From a bacterium (GTDB lineage Bacteria > Planctomycetota > UBA1135 > UBA2386), in the NCBI GenBank assembly GCA_030432695.1, contig JAUILN010000004.1, positions 620,001 through 684,000 on the forward strand: a stretch of DNA of 64,000 nt. Reading direction: 5' to 3'. The notes under the pieces are model-generated. The model saw only the letters and a program-made list of their open reading frames with translations. It made no database searches and was not told where the DNA came from. Within the stretch, counting starts at the first letter, position 1; each line of letters begins with the position of its first letter. This document shows, piece by piece, positions 9,306 through 18,660 of the stretch. The position numbers and the translations under genes were made by a program.

Positions 9306-12086
9306 CTACCTCGGTGCTCTGGCGACGTGATGGCCGATGAACGCCATGCCGGTCAATACCGTCAGATCGGCCAGGAACGAGGGGAGATACCAGCTCGTCA
9401 GGTCGAGTGTGGCCGGCGTGGAATTGAGGATGAGCGCGGTCGCGAACGACGATGCCAGAGCGAGCAGGCCGAACCGGAGCGCGGCGGTCATGGCCAGGAT
9501 GCCGAATGAAGTGGCGGCGAGGGTGGCGCCGAAGCCGTTGCCGTAGCCGAACAGCCATCGGGCGGCGACGATCAGGATGGCCGTCGAGACGAAGATGCCG
9601 AGGCGCCGCCACCGGCAGAGTCGGATCACCAGGACTGCGGCGAACAAGGTCAGCGAGGCCTGCACGACCGCTTCGACCAGGTCCATCGCGGTGATGCCCA
9701 GTGCGTGCGTGGTGGAGGTCATCCGTGCGACCGGGATGTCCGACAGGAGGCCCGAGCCGTAGCGCCACGGGTCGGACCAGTCGGTCTTGAAGACCAACTC
9801 GCTGAACTTGTAGGCGCTGGCGAAGGCCATGCCGATCAGCAGATCGCGCCCGACCGCCGGGTCGCGGGCGCGGCCCGAGAACAGGCGGACCCAGGAGGTC
9901 AGGAGCTTCGGCGCGTAGCGGCGGATGAAGGGTTCTCCGGCCAGGTAGAGCACGAAGGCCATCAGCGCGGACTGCGTCGCGTCGGCGAGTCCTCGCTGGA
10001 ACGGTCCCAGCTCCTGCCATGCCGAGGGCGCGTGGTGGGTGGTCAGCGCCCAGCGTGCCATCATCAGCACGAACACGACCCCGGCGAGTCGGCGGGCGCC
10101 ACGCGTGTCGCCTCGTCCATCGCGCCAACGTCCGTACGCGATCCCCAAGGCGCCGGCTGCGGTGAGTAGGAAGACCAGCCCGTAGGCGGTCTGTGCGATC
10201 GAGATGGCGGACGCTTCGAAGCGGGTCGGTGCGCTCACGGATGCCGGGTCGGGCGGCCGATCCTCGAGGACCTCGAACGCGACGACATGGCCGTCGAGCC
10301 GCGCGATCTCGACGCGGATGGGGAAGTCGGGCAGGTTCGGATAGCTGCCGCGCCACGCGGTGCGCTGGTCGCAGGCGATGCCGGCCGCAAACGTCCTCGG
10401 TTCCGTGGGCGAGAAGTTGTCCGGATCCAGTCCGGCACGCTCGAGCAGGTCGGCGTCGGAGCGGGTCGGTGTCTCGGACGGGCGGGAAAGTCGGCTCGAT
10501 GCGGCGACCCGTAGCCAGAACAGGTCGCCGTGGTGGGAGACCGCGACCGCAGCGCTGCCGGACCGGCTGGGTGGAGAGCGCACGTACGGGTTGGTCTTCT
10601 CGGCGTCGGTGAGATAGTCGGAACTCTCGATGTAGACCGTGCGGAACGTGGGTGGGAACCTGCTGCCGAGCAGCTCACGGATCCTGGCGTCGACGTCCGC
10701 GCGGCCGGTCGGCGCGCCGGGCAGCTCCTGCCGCACCACGTTGCGAGCTCCCCAGTGGCGGAACCCCGAGACCGAATAGTGGTCACCCGGTTCCGTGTCG
10801 TGGCCGAGCCAATGCAGGATGTCGCGGGCCTGCCCGACCAGCTCCTGGGGCGAGCGATCGAGTGGCACGGCGCGGTGCATGGAGTGCAGCTCCTTGATCG
10901 CCGTCTCGATCGGCATGCAGCACAAGGCCGCAAACAGCAGGAGCGCCGCGACCGGTCGCGAGAGTCGCTTCGATTCGCCTGCTGCTGCGACGAGGTCCGG
11001 CGAAGGGGTCTGATTGGCCTCGAGGACGGCGCGGAGCGGGTCGCCGCCGGGCAAGCTCGCCAGCACGGCGAAGGCGGAGTCCGGCCGGTCGAGGGGATCG
11101 TCCTGCAGGCAGCTCGCGATGATCCGGTCGATGTCGTCGCACGGCTCATCGACGAAGTCGGAGATCGGCCGGGGCCGCGGCGGGGAGTCGTTCAACGGGT
11201 CGGTCGGGTCGCTGCTCTGCTCGTCGCGCAGGCGAGTTCCCGAGAACAGCTCGTAGAGCACCAGACCGAGCGCATAGAGATCGCTGCTGGCGGTCGCGGG
11301 TTGGCCGCGCAGCTGCTCGGGCGCCATGTACAGCGGCGTGCCGACCAGGCCGGTCGCGCGCGTCTGTCCGGCGGTGGTCGCCACGCCGAAGTCGGCCAGC
11401 TTGGCGCGGCCGTCCTGATCGATGAGTACGTTGCCCGGCTTGAGGTCGCGGTGCACGAGCCGTTGTTCGTGCAGGGCTGCGAGCGCGGTGCACAGCTGCC
11501 GTGCGATCCCGACGGCCTGGTCGTACGGCAGTCGGTTCTCCCGTTGGAGTCGCGAAGCGAGGTCTTCCCCGTCCACGAGCTCCATCGACAGGAAGGTGCG
11601 GTCGTGTGATTCGCCGATGTCGTGGACTCGGCAGATGTTCGGGTGGGTGACCCGGCGTGCCAACCGCACTTCGGCGCGAAACAGCTCCAGCCGCCGCCTC
11701 GACCGATGGACCGACGCCGGCAGGGTCTTGATCGCGACCGGAATGCCGAGCGTGAGATCGTTGGCCCGATAGACCTGCCCCATGCCGCCTCTGCCGAGCA
11801 GCTGCTCGATGCGGTAACGGCCTGCCAGTACGGTGCCGGCCACCAGCGGGGCCTCGTCGTCGGGACGTTCCTCGCGGCCGGCGCGCGACAGGATCGAGCG
11901 CGTCGACGGCCGTTCGGTCGGTTGGTCGCTGGGACGCAGTTGCCCCAGCAGCGCGGTGGCATGCTCGTGGATCGCCTGCGCCTGCGCAGGGTGCGTGTCG
12001 CAGAGCCGCGCTAGCTCCCGGTGCTGCGCGGTCGCCGGTCCCGCCAGGATGCGCCCGATGGCGATCTCCAACTCGCGCGACAGCAT
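9306..12086 (-). CDS. Membrane Ser/Thr protein kinase (PknB-like) with polytopic C-terminal half
   Basis: 926-residue Hanks-type kinase. The N-terminal cytoplasmic domain (about 85-350) has the glycine loop GRGGMGQVY, VAIK (K120), HRDLKPGN (212-219), DFG (232-234) and the APEQ activation-loop end, so catalysis looks intact. A first membrane span lies near residues 375-395, followed by an extracytoplasmic sensor-like segment of about 230 residues. Around seven further hydrophobic segments run to the C-terminus. Kinases with a single span and an extracellular sensor are common; a polytopic tail this long is unusual and could act as a transporter-like or membrane-stress sensor. It is transcribed divergently from a cyclase-FHA gene, and FHA domains read phospho-threonine, so the two may form one signalling unit. 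That link is inference. Confidence 0.85.
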   Translation of the reverse strand: MLSRELEIAIGRILAGPATAQHRELARLCDTHPAQAQAIHEHATALLGQLRPSDQPTERPSTRSILSRAGREERPDDEAPLVAGTVLAGRYRIEQLLGRGGMGQVYRANDLTLGIPVAIKTLPASVHRSRRRLELFRAEVRLARRVTHPNICRVHDIGESHDRTFLSMELVDGEDLASRLQRENRLPYDQAVGIARQLCTALAALHEQRLVHRDLKPGNVLIDQDGRAKLADFGVATTAGQTRATGLVGTPLYMAPEQLRGQPATASSDLYALGLVLYELFSGTRLRDEQSSDPTDPLNDSPPRPRPISDFVDEPCDDIDRIIASCLQDDPLDRPDSAFAVLASLPGGDPLRAVLEANQTPSPDLVAAAGESKRLSRPVAALLLFAALCCMPIETAIKELHSMHRAVPLDRSPQELVGQARDILHWLGHDTEPGDHYSVSGFRHWGARNVVRQELPGAPTGRADVDARIRELLGSRFPPTFRTVYIESSDYLTDAEKTNPYVRSPPSRSGSAAVAVSHHGDLFWLRVAASSRLSRPSETPTRSDADLLERAGLDPDNFSPTEPRTFAAGIACDQRTAWRGSYPNLPDFPIRVEIARLDGHVVAFEVLEDRPPDPASVSAPTRFEASAISIAQTAYGLVFLLTAAGALGIAYGRWRDGRGDTRGARRLAGVVFVLMMARWALTTHHAPSAWQELGPFQRGLADATQSALMAFVLYLAGEPFIRRYAPKLLTSWVRLFSGRARDPAVGRDLLIGMAFASAYKFSELVFKTDWSDPWRYGSGLLSDIPVARMTSTTHALGITAMDLVEAVVQASLTLFAAVLVIRLCRWRRLGIFVSTAILIVAARWLFGYGNGFGATLAATSFGILAMTAALRFGLLALASSFATALILNSTPATLDLTSWYLPSFLADLTVLTGMAFIGHHVARAPR

Positions 12087-12379
12087 CGTCTTCGTGCGGA
12101 TCCGTTACGGCGAGGTCGGCCCGGTGATCCGAGCTGAGTCGGGAAGCTCGATTCCGCTGCAGACTCAGCAGGTCGGCCGCGCGGGCGACATCAGGTCGTA
12201 GAGCGTAGCCGACCGGAACTTCGGGCGAGGCGGCGCTCGCGGAATTCGCCCGTACGGAGCCCCGTCGGGCCTCGAGGGGTAGGCTGCTTCGAATCCACCG
12301 CTCCGAGGCCGACAGGAACCAGGTGTTCGCGCGGCCGGGCTTGGGGAGCGGGTTCGTCCGCACGGTGCCCGACCACAAG
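12087..12379. promoter_or_regulatory. Divergent promoter region between kinase and cyclase-FHA genes
   Basis: A 293-bp gap that must hold the promoters of two divergently transcribed genes. I see no convincing -35/-10 pair, terminator or repeat. An in-frame GTG-type extension of the cyclase gene (from 12323) is possible but lacks family resemblance. Confidence 0.35.
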
Positions 12380-13255
12380 ATGACCGCAGGAAAGGTAGCG
12401 CTGCTCATCGCAGACCTCGCCGGGAGCACGACGATGTACGAGCAGCTCGGGGACGACGCCGCGCGGGTGCAGATCACCGGCTGCCTGGAGCAACTCGCAG
12501 TCGCGGCACAGTCCCATGGTGGCAGGGTGGTCAAGTCCTTGGGGGACGGCGTGCTCTGCGTATTTCCCGAGGTCGAGCCTGCATTCCGGGCCGCGATCGC
12601 AATGCGGCAGGCTGCGGCCTTCATGGGACTCGTCCTCCGGGCGGGCCTGCACTTCGGACCCGTCGCCGAGGATGCGGTGGGGGACGTCTTCGGTGACGCC
12701 GTCAACACCGTCGCGCGGGTTTGCGACGTCGCGGCGCACGCGGAGATCATGCTGACCCACGAGGTCTATCGGCGGCTTCTGCCCGAGCGAGCGGCGCAGC
12801 TGCAGCCACTCCCGCCGGTCGCGCTCAAGGGCAAGCGTGAGCTGCTGCAGCTGTTCGCGCTGCACCCGCCCCGGAGTGGTGCGAGCACGGCCTCCGCCGA
12901 TCTCGATGCCATGCTGGAGGCGGCGGCACCGTCCCGGTTGCGGATCGCGTACTGCGGTCGCGATTGGGACTGTGGTGACGAACCGCTGGTGCTGGGGCGA
13001 AGCGAGGACTGCGATGTCGTGCTGGCTACGGCGCGGGCATCGCGACGGCACGCCAAGGTGTTCCGGATGGGGAGCAACTGGTACGTGGCGGACACGAGTT
13101 CGAACGGCACCTGGCTCGTCACCGGTCCAGAGCCGGCGATCCGATTGCATCGCGAGCGCTCGCCATTGATCGGCAGTGGGCGCATCTACTGCGGCGTGGA
13201 CCCGGACGCTCCCGGCGCTGCGGCGATCACCTACCGCGTTGGACGCGCCACATGA
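12380..13255 (+). CDS. Class III adenylate/guanylate cyclase with C-terminal FHA domain
   Basis: 291-residue soluble signalling enzyme that should make a cyclic nucleotide from ATP or GTP. The cyclase domain (about 1-165) shows both metal-binding aspartates (IADLAGST; SLGDGVLCVF), the Lys preceding GDG (VVKSLGDG), and the Asn/Arg transition-state residues in VNTVARV. It therefore looks catalytically competent. The FHA domain (about 200-270) has the LGRS, SRRHA and SSNGTWL signatures for phospho-Thr binding. I chose ATG 12380, which directly precedes the first core strand (KVALLIADLAGST), over the in-frame codon at 12323. The gene is divergent from a membrane Ser/Thr kinase, suggesting phosphorylation-dependent recruitment or control. 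That partnership is inferred from domains and position. Confidence 0.85.
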   Translation: MTAGKVALLIADLAGSTTMYEQLGDDAARVQITGCLEQLAVAAQSHGGRVVKSLGDGVLCVFPEVEPAFRAAIAMRQAAAFMGLVLRAGLHFGPVAEDAVGDVFGDAVNTVARVCDVAAHAEIMLTHEVYRRLLPERAAQLQPLPPVALKGKRELLQLFALHPPRSGASTASADLDAMLEAAAPSRLRIAYCGRDWDCGDEPLVLGRSEDCDVVLATARASRRHAKVFRMGSNWYVADTSSNGTWLVTGPEPAIRLHRERSPLIGSGRIYCGVDPDAPGAAAITYRVGRAT

Positions 13256-13290
13256 AATGGCGGGTCGGCTGGAGAGCGCTCCGAGAGCCT

Positions 13291-13896
13291 CTACCGGTTG
13301 GGCGGAGCGTGCCCCGGTCCTTCCTCGACCAGCGCCACCTGCCGATAGATCTCGGCCAGCGGCAGATCGAGGTCGATCGCTGGAAGCTCCAGGACCGCGT
13401 CCAGTCCATCGGCCGCGGTGATCGTCCACTTGCCGTCCTCCAGCGACAGCAGATCCACGTGTGCGCGGAACTGGTCGATCAGCACGTAGTGGCGCAAGGA
13501 CGGGATGCGCGCGTAGTGCTCGAACTTGCGGCCGCGGTCGTAGGCCTCCGAGGTCGGCGACAGGACTTCGAACAGGACGGTGGGGTTCGTGATCGTGTCG
13601 CGTTGGTCGTCGTCGAAGCGCATCGCGCCGCAGACGATGGTGACGTCCGGGTAGGTGTAGAGACCGGTCGCGGCGCTCTTGATCCGGAGGTCGGAGGTGT
13701 GGACCTCGCAGCTCCGTGATCCTCTGAGTCGTGCGCGGCTCTCACCGATCACGTTGGCGCAGATCATCGAGTGTGCGCGCGACCCCCCCGCCATCGCGAA
13801 CCGCTCCCCGGCGAAGTACTCGGACTTCGTCTCGGCGACGCGCTCGGCGGCGAGATACTCCTCGGGAGTCAGATGGTCCGACTTCGGATGGGCCAT
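13291..13896 (-). CDS. Uma2-family (DUF820) PD-(D/E)XK-like protein
   Basis: 201-residue protein of the Uma2/DUF820 family, common in cyanobacteria and planctomycetes and predicted to have a restriction-endonuclease fold. The family pattern is present: TPEEYLAAE near the N-terminus, a YPDVTIVCG strand with the active-site-like Asp, LFEVLSPTSEAYDRGRKF with Glu and the D..RK..Y element, and a HYVLID strand. I took ATG 13896 (MAHPKSDHLTPEEY) instead of the 32-residue longer reading frame, whose extra residues look untranslated. The gene is convergent with the cyclase gene and isolated from the flanking sigma-factor gene. Its biological role is unknown; family members are often scattered and multicopy. 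Confidence 0.85.
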   Translation of the reverse strand: MAHPKSDHLTPEEYLAAERVAETKSEYFAGERFAMAGGSRAHSMICANVIGESRARLRGSRSCEVHTSDLRIKSAATGLYTYPDVTIVCGAMRFDDDQRDTITNPTVLFEVLSPTSEAYDRGRKFEHYARIPSLRHYVLIDQFRAHVDLLSLEDGKWTITAADGLDAVLELPAIDLDLPLAEIYRQVALVEEGPGHAPPNR

Positions 13897-14024
13897 GCGG
13901 GCCGCATGATAGCGCTTCGAGATCGGGGCTCGGCAGGTCTGCGGCAGTCGCCCGGGATTCCCTGAGGTCGATCCCGCACATCGAGCGACCATCCTCCACG
14001 AGTCGCCCCCGACTCCCCGATCCG

Positions 14025-17000
14025 ATGCTCTCGCCCGAGGAACTCGAACGACAAGGCGTGGCGCTGCGCGGCCTCGCGCGCAGCCTGCTCGCCGATGCGC
14101 ACGCGGCCGACGACGTGGTCCAGGAGGCCTTCGTCCGCGCGCTGGAGCGCCCGCCGCGTAACCCGGCCTCGGCGGGTGCCTGGCTGCGGCGCGTGGTGCG
14201 TGGTCTGGCGATCGACGGCCGACGCGCGCGCTCCCGGCGGGCGCAGGTCGAGCGGCCGATCGGCGAGGTCGAACCGGCCGCGCCCGATCCCTCGCGCGGC
14301 ATCGAGACCCAGATCAGCGTCCTCGAAGCCGTGCGTGCCCTGCCCGAGCCGTACCGCGGCATCGTCTGGCAGCGCTGGTTCGAAGGCCTGCCGCCGCGCG
14401 AGATCGCGGCGCGCAGTGGGGAGCCGGTGAAGACCGTGAAGACCCGGCTGCACCGCGCGCTGGCCATGCTGCGCGAACGCCTCGACGCGGAGCACGGCGG
14501 CGACCGCAGCGCCTGGGCCCTGCCGTTGGCGGCGCTCGCGCTGCCCGAGGCGCTGACCTCGGCCGCCGCCGGGGGCGCTGCGAGTGCCACGACCGTGGCC
14601 TCTCCATGGGCCCTGCCTCTGACCCTCTGGACCCTGCTGATGAAGACCTCTGTGATCCGTCTCTCCGCCGTCGCGCTGGTCGTGGTCGGCGCGCTCGCCG
14701 TGGGCTTCGCGGTCTGGGGCGGCGACCCGGATCCGCAGCCGGTTCCAGATCCTCGCCAGCCGACCACGCGGATCGCGGATGCGGGTGCCGAGACGTCGGT
14801 CGATGCCCGTGTGCAAGCGGCCGGGTCGAACCAGGGAGACGGCACCGAGAGGATCGCCCTCACCGAACCGGACCTGGCGCCCGACACCGGCGCGCTGCGC
14901 TTCGAGGTCCTCTGGCACGACCGCTCGCCGGCGCCGGACATCGCGGTGATCCTCCGGCGGGCGACGCCGGGACTACCGCGGGTAGTCTTCGAGCGGGGCG
15001 TCACCGACGCGGAAGGTGTGGTCACGTTCGAGGGACTGGACCCGGGAAACTACGAGGCGCGCACCGACCGGGACATGGACGCTGGCGTGGAGGTCGTCGC
15101 CGGCGAGACCACCGAACAGCAGATCGTCCTCGACCGCGGCGTCGACGTGCGGGGAGTCGTCGTCCACGCCGATGGGTCGCCGGCGCCGGGAGCCGTGGTG
15201 TGGTTGCAGTCCTACTTCCTCGACTGGGCGAGTGGCCGGGCCCTGGCGCTCGCCGGCGCCGGCGGTCGTTTCGCCTTGAGGTCGATCCCGGCCGGGAGCT
15301 CGTTGGGAGCGCTCGCGGCGTCCGGAGGGCACGATGCACCGTCCGAACTCGTCGATCTGGACCTCGTCGAGAGGACGGACGACACCGCCGAGGTCCGGTT
15401 GGTACTCGGCCGGTCGGGGGGCAGGATCGAGGGGCGAATCGTTGCGGCGGAAGATGGTGCGCCGTTGGCAGGCGCGCGGATCGCGTTCGGTGCGCGGCTG
15501 CGGAACCTCGAACACCGCGGCCGCCAGTACGTCGAGCGATGGGGGTTGCGGACCGTGGAGACCGACGCCGACGGTCGGTTCGCGGTCGACGGTCTCGCGG
15601 TCGGTGAAGTGGCCTACACCGCGCGCGATGCGGGGCGGGGCTTGCTGCGGGGTTCGGTGGAGGTCCTCGATGGAAAGACGGCAACGCTGGAACTCGCCCT
15701 CGATCGTTCGGCGACGATCCACGGCCGCGTGACCGATTCCCAGGGGCGACCGCTCGAGAACGTCACCGTGCACGCCTACGACGCGGCACCGAGTCTGGAC
15801 TTCGTGCAGGGTGGGCAGATCGACTTCGCGCTGGCCTTCGGGCATGTCGCGGCGGTGACTGCCGCCGACGGTTCCTATCGCCTTGCCGGGGTCACGCCAG
15901 GAACCGTGCACCTGGTGGTGCAGAAGTCACCTCAGCTCGACCCGGCGCGGCGACATGGCGGGGGCGGCAGTCCCTACCTCGCGACGACGCTGGAGGTCGC
16001 GCCAAACAGCGAGGTCGAGTGGAACCCCGAACTCGGCGAGGGCCGGGTCCTCGAGGGCCGGGCGCTGTATCGCGACGGCCATCCCCTCGCGGGCGAGTTC
16101 GTGTCGATCCGAACCTCCGAGGGCAAGTCCGCGGGCACCATTGCCACGGACGCGAAGGGCCGCTTCCGCTTCGTCTCCCTCACCGAGCCGCTCTACCATG
16201 TCTACGTGCAGGTCTTCGACAAGCCGCGCGACGCGCCCTCGGTCGAGCAGTCGAACGTCGTGCCCGACCAGGGACCGATCGAGATCCGCGCGAGCTTCGA
16301 CAAGCCGGTGGAGCTCGAAGAGGGCAAGGTCACCGGGCGCCTGGTCGATGCCGGTGGCCGGCTCACCAACCCGAAGGCTGCGACCGTGTTGCTGGTGACG
16401 GAGTCCTTCAGTTGGTACACCGCCAACCTCGACGAGGAAGGCCGGTTCCGGTTCGACCGCGTCGATCCAGGCCGACTCCGGCTGGTCGTGATGGACGGTG
16501 AGACGATGGTCCACGAGGTCGAGGCGTTCGAGCTGGCGCCGGCCGAGGAGCGGGACGTCGGCACGATCACCACCTCGGGCGTGGTTGCCGAGGTGCGGGT
16601 GAAGATCCGCCGCGCACCGGGCGCCGAGGAGTTCGAGCCCTCGATCTCGTTGCGTCGCGAGGACCGGGTGCGGGGCGTCGGCGTGAAGCCGGGCGGCGTC
16701 GACGAAGTGGTGATCGGCAACATCGAGCCGGGCGACTATCGATGGACGCTCTACTGTCCGGGCGGGGTCTCCGGCGAAGGCGAGATCACCCTGCGGGAAG
16801 GAGCGCCCGCCGAGCTCGAGATCGAGCTGGTCCCCGGCGCCGCGGTCAAGTTCGACGTTCGGGTCGCCGCCGACGCCGACCTCGGCGACGTGACGATCGT
16901 GTACGAGCGCGACGGCACCGAGTTCCACCGCTACACCTACAAGCCAGACAGCGTCCTCGACTTCCGTCGCTACTACGTCGGCAGTCGCTTGCCGCCCGGC

Positions 17001-17105
17001 GAGTGGCGCGCGGTGATGACCTCCACCACCGGGCTGAGTGCCGAGGCGCGGTTCTCGATCACTTCGGTCGACGAGAAGCCGACGCCGGTGTTGGAGCTGA
17101 AGTGA
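14025..17105 (+). CDS. ECF-type sigma factor fused to a membrane span and carboxypeptidase-regulatory-like repeats
   Basis: 1026-residue fusion. Residues 1-155 form an ECF sigma factor: region 2 with DAHAADDVVQEAFVRALE, and region 4 ending in PPREIAARSGEPVKTVKTRL. A small Ala/Pro linker leads to one membrane span (about 213-233, LSAVALVVVGALAVGFAVWG). The remaining 790 residues are extracytoplasmic beta-sandwich modules with the carboxypeptidase-regulatory pattern (GxVxDxxGxPLxxxxV, TDxxGxFxFxxLxPGxY), at least five copies. The topology puts the promoter-binding part inside and the repeats outside, so the protein could sense envelope state without a separate anti-sigma factor. Proteolytic release would be needed for free diffusion. 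The start at ATG 14025 matches the family N-terminus. A kelch gene converges 4 bp downstream. Confidence 0.88.
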   Translation: MLSPEELERQGVALRGLARSLLADAHAADDVVQEAFVRALERPPRNPASAGAWLRRVVRGLAIDGRRARSRRAQVERPIGEVEPAAPDPSRGIETQISVLEAVRALPEPYRGIVWQRWFEGLPPREIAARSGEPVKTVKTRLHRALAMLRERLDAEHGGDRSAWALPLAALALPEALTSAAAGGAASATTVASPWALPLTLWTLLMKTSVIRLSAVALVVVGALAVGFAVWGGDPDPQPVPDPRQPTTRIADAGAETSVDARVQAAGSNQGDGTERIALTEPDLAPDTGALRFEVLWHDRSPAPDIAVILRRATPGLPRVVFERGVTDAEGVVTFEGLDPGNYEARTDRDMDAGVEVVAGETTEQQIVLDRGVDVRGVVVHADGSPAPGAVVWLQSYFLDWASGRALALAGAGGRFALRSIPAGSSLGALAASGGHDAPSELVDLDLVERTDDTAEVRLVLGRSGGRIEGRIVAAEDGAPLAGARIAFGARLRNLEHRGRQYVERWGLRTVETDADGRFAVDGLAVGEVAYTARDAGRGLLRGSVEVLDGKTATLELALDRSATIHGRVTDSQGRPLENVTVHAYDAAPSLDFVQGGQIDFALAFGHVAAVTAADGSYRLAGVTPGTVHLVVQKSPQLDPARRHGGGGSPYLATTLEVAPNSEVEWNPELGEGRVLEGRALYRDGHPLAGEFVSIRTSEGKSAGTIATDAKGRFRFVSLTEPLYHVYVQVFDKPRDAPSVEQSNVVPDQGPIEIRASFDKPVELEEGKVTGRLVDAGGRLTNPKAATVLLVTESFSWYTANLDEEGRFRFDRVDPGRLRLVVMDGETMVHEVEAFELAPAEERDVGTITTSGVVAEVRVKIRRAPGAEEFEPSISLRREDRVRGVGVKPGGVDEVVIGNIEPGDYRWTLYCPGGVSGEGEITLREGAPAELEIELVPGAAVKFDVRVAADADLGDVTIVYERDGTEFHRYTYKPDSVLDFRRYYVGSRLPPGEWRAVMTSTTGLSAEARFSITSVDEKPTPVLELK

Positions 17106-17109
17106 TCGA

Positions 17110-18492
17110 TCAGTCGCCGATCGTGAATCGATAGGTCGGCGACAGGCCGAAGCGTTGGAAGCCGCTCAGCGGGCTCGACTCCGGCCCCGCGACCTGGACG
17201 TGGAGCTGCGCGCCGCGCAGTGCGGGGTCGGCGGGGATCGGCACCACGAACCCGGCTGAGACCGGGCTCAGCGAGAGCAGCGGCTCGATCGTGCCGGCGA
17301 CGTGCAGGGCGCAGGGCCCGAGGTTCAAGGGCGTCGGCTGGAAGCCGGTCGCCAGGAAGGCCACGAACGGCAGCCCGAAGAACGCCGGCGACACCGGCGC
17401 GTCGAAGCGGAACTCGGGGCTGCCGAGGAGCGGCATGTTGTGGAAGCGGAGGGCCTGGTAGCCACCACAGAACGACGTGGTGACCTGGCTCCAGGTGGCG
17501 CGGGTGCCGGGCGCGTAGCGCACCAGGTCGTCCACCGGCTGCGGCACCACGTTGCCGCCGGGGCCCGGCCGCCACGCCTGGCCGCCGAACAGCACGACCT
17601 GCAGGGAACCCGGGTCGTAGGCGGTGGCGTGGTCGAGGATCGCCGGACCGCGGACCGCAGGCGAGGTCTCGCGCCAGCCGAGCTCGCCGTACTCCCAGGT
17701 GTCGTCGAGCACCGCCTGGCCGAAGTTCTGCGACATGCCGCCGTGCAGCACGGCCCGTTGCCGGTCGGAGTCCCAGCTCAGGCTGTGGTCGGCGCGGGCG
17801 GGCGGTGCCAGCCTGTGAGGGTGGCGAATCCAGGTGCGGCCGTCGTAGCGCCAGGTGTCGGCGAGCGAACCGAAGGGATCGTTCCCGCCGAACAGGAGGA
17901 TGCCGTCGGGGGTGCTGGTCATTGCGTGGCCACTCCGGGCGGGTGGCGCGAACTGCGGGGCGAGCTGTTGCCAGCGGAAGCCGGACCAGACCCAGGTCTC
18001 GCCGCTCAGGGCTCGCTGCGCGTCGGTGCCGCCGAACAGCACGAGGCCGACGCTGCGGTCGTGGTAGGCCAACGCCGTGTCGCGGAGCGGAGGGGGCGCG
18101 GGCGTGCTGGTCTGCTCCGACCAGTCGGAGCCGTCGAACACCCAGGTGTCGCCCAGCGTTGCGCCGCCGGGTATCCAGCCGCCGAACAGCACGGTGCGGC
18201 CGCTCGGTGGATGGAACGCCATCGCGTGCCCGACGCGCGGTGGCGGTGCGTGGTTGGTCTGGACGCGGGTCCAGGCGCCGTTCCGGTATTCCCAGGTCTC
18301 GGCCGCGGGGAAGCCGCCGAACAGCATCAGGCCCGTGTCGGTGGCGGCGATCGCGTGGCCCTGCATCGCGGCGGGCCGGCTGGCGGTGGAGTCCGGCGTC
18401 CAGGCGAGCTGCGCGCGGAGGGGTGCGGCCAGTGCGGCCATTGCGGCGAGCGCTGCGCCGGCCAGGAGAGGGCGCTTCGGGATGGAGGTCAT
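17110..18492 (-). CDS. Secreted kelch-repeat protein with recurrent C-terminal module
   Basis: 460-residue exported protein. It has a signal peptide (LLAGAALAAMAALAAPLRAQ, about residues 8-27) and six kelch-like blades with LFGG/HGG and DTW(V/R/E)(F/Y)(D/N)G motifs, predicting a six-bladed beta propeller (about 30-320). The last 125 residues form a different module (LNLGPCALHV, PIPADPALRGAQLHVQ, ending FTIGD) that recurs in other secreted proteins of this window. The 3'-terminal nucleotides (17106-17126) match 24620-24640 exactly, at the end of a decayed gene. The start is ATG 18492; no Shine-Dalgarno is evident. It converges with the sigma-fusion gene (4-bp gap) and diverges from an ASPIC gene. 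The ligand is unknown. Confidence 0.85.
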   Translation of the reverse strand: MTSIPKRPLLAGAALAAMAALAAPLRAQLAWTPDSTASRPAAMQGHAIAATDTGLMLFGGFPAAETWEYRNGAWTRVQTNHAPPPRVGHAMAFHPPSGRTVLFGGWIPGGATLGDTWVFDGSDWSEQTSTPAPPPLRDTALAYHDRSVGLVLFGGTDAQRALSGETWVWSGFRWQQLAPQFAPPARSGHAMTSTPDGILLFGGNDPFGSLADTWRYDGRTWIRHPHRLAPPARADHSLSWDSDRQRAVLHGGMSQNFGQAVLDDTWEYGELGWRETSPAVRGPAILDHATAYDPGSLQVVLFGGQAWRPGPGGNVVPQPVDDLVRYAPGTRATWSQVTTSFCGGYQALRFHNMPLLGSPEFRFDAPVSPAFFGLPFVAFLATGFQPTPLNLGPCALHVAGTIEPLLSLSPVSAGFVVPIPADPALRGAQLHVQVAGPESSPLSGFQRFGLSPTYRFTIGD

Positions 18493-18660
18493 CGTCGGTG
18501 CGGTGCGTGCAGTGTCTCGCGGGGCACCTCTTCTCCAGGGAGTGGGTCCGGGAGGGTTCAGATTTCCGAGGAGATTCCGGCCCGCCTTGCGCCGGATCCG
18601 ATCACATCGACGTTGCGACTCGCCTTGACATGCCGGGACACCGCAAGACCATCTGCGGCG

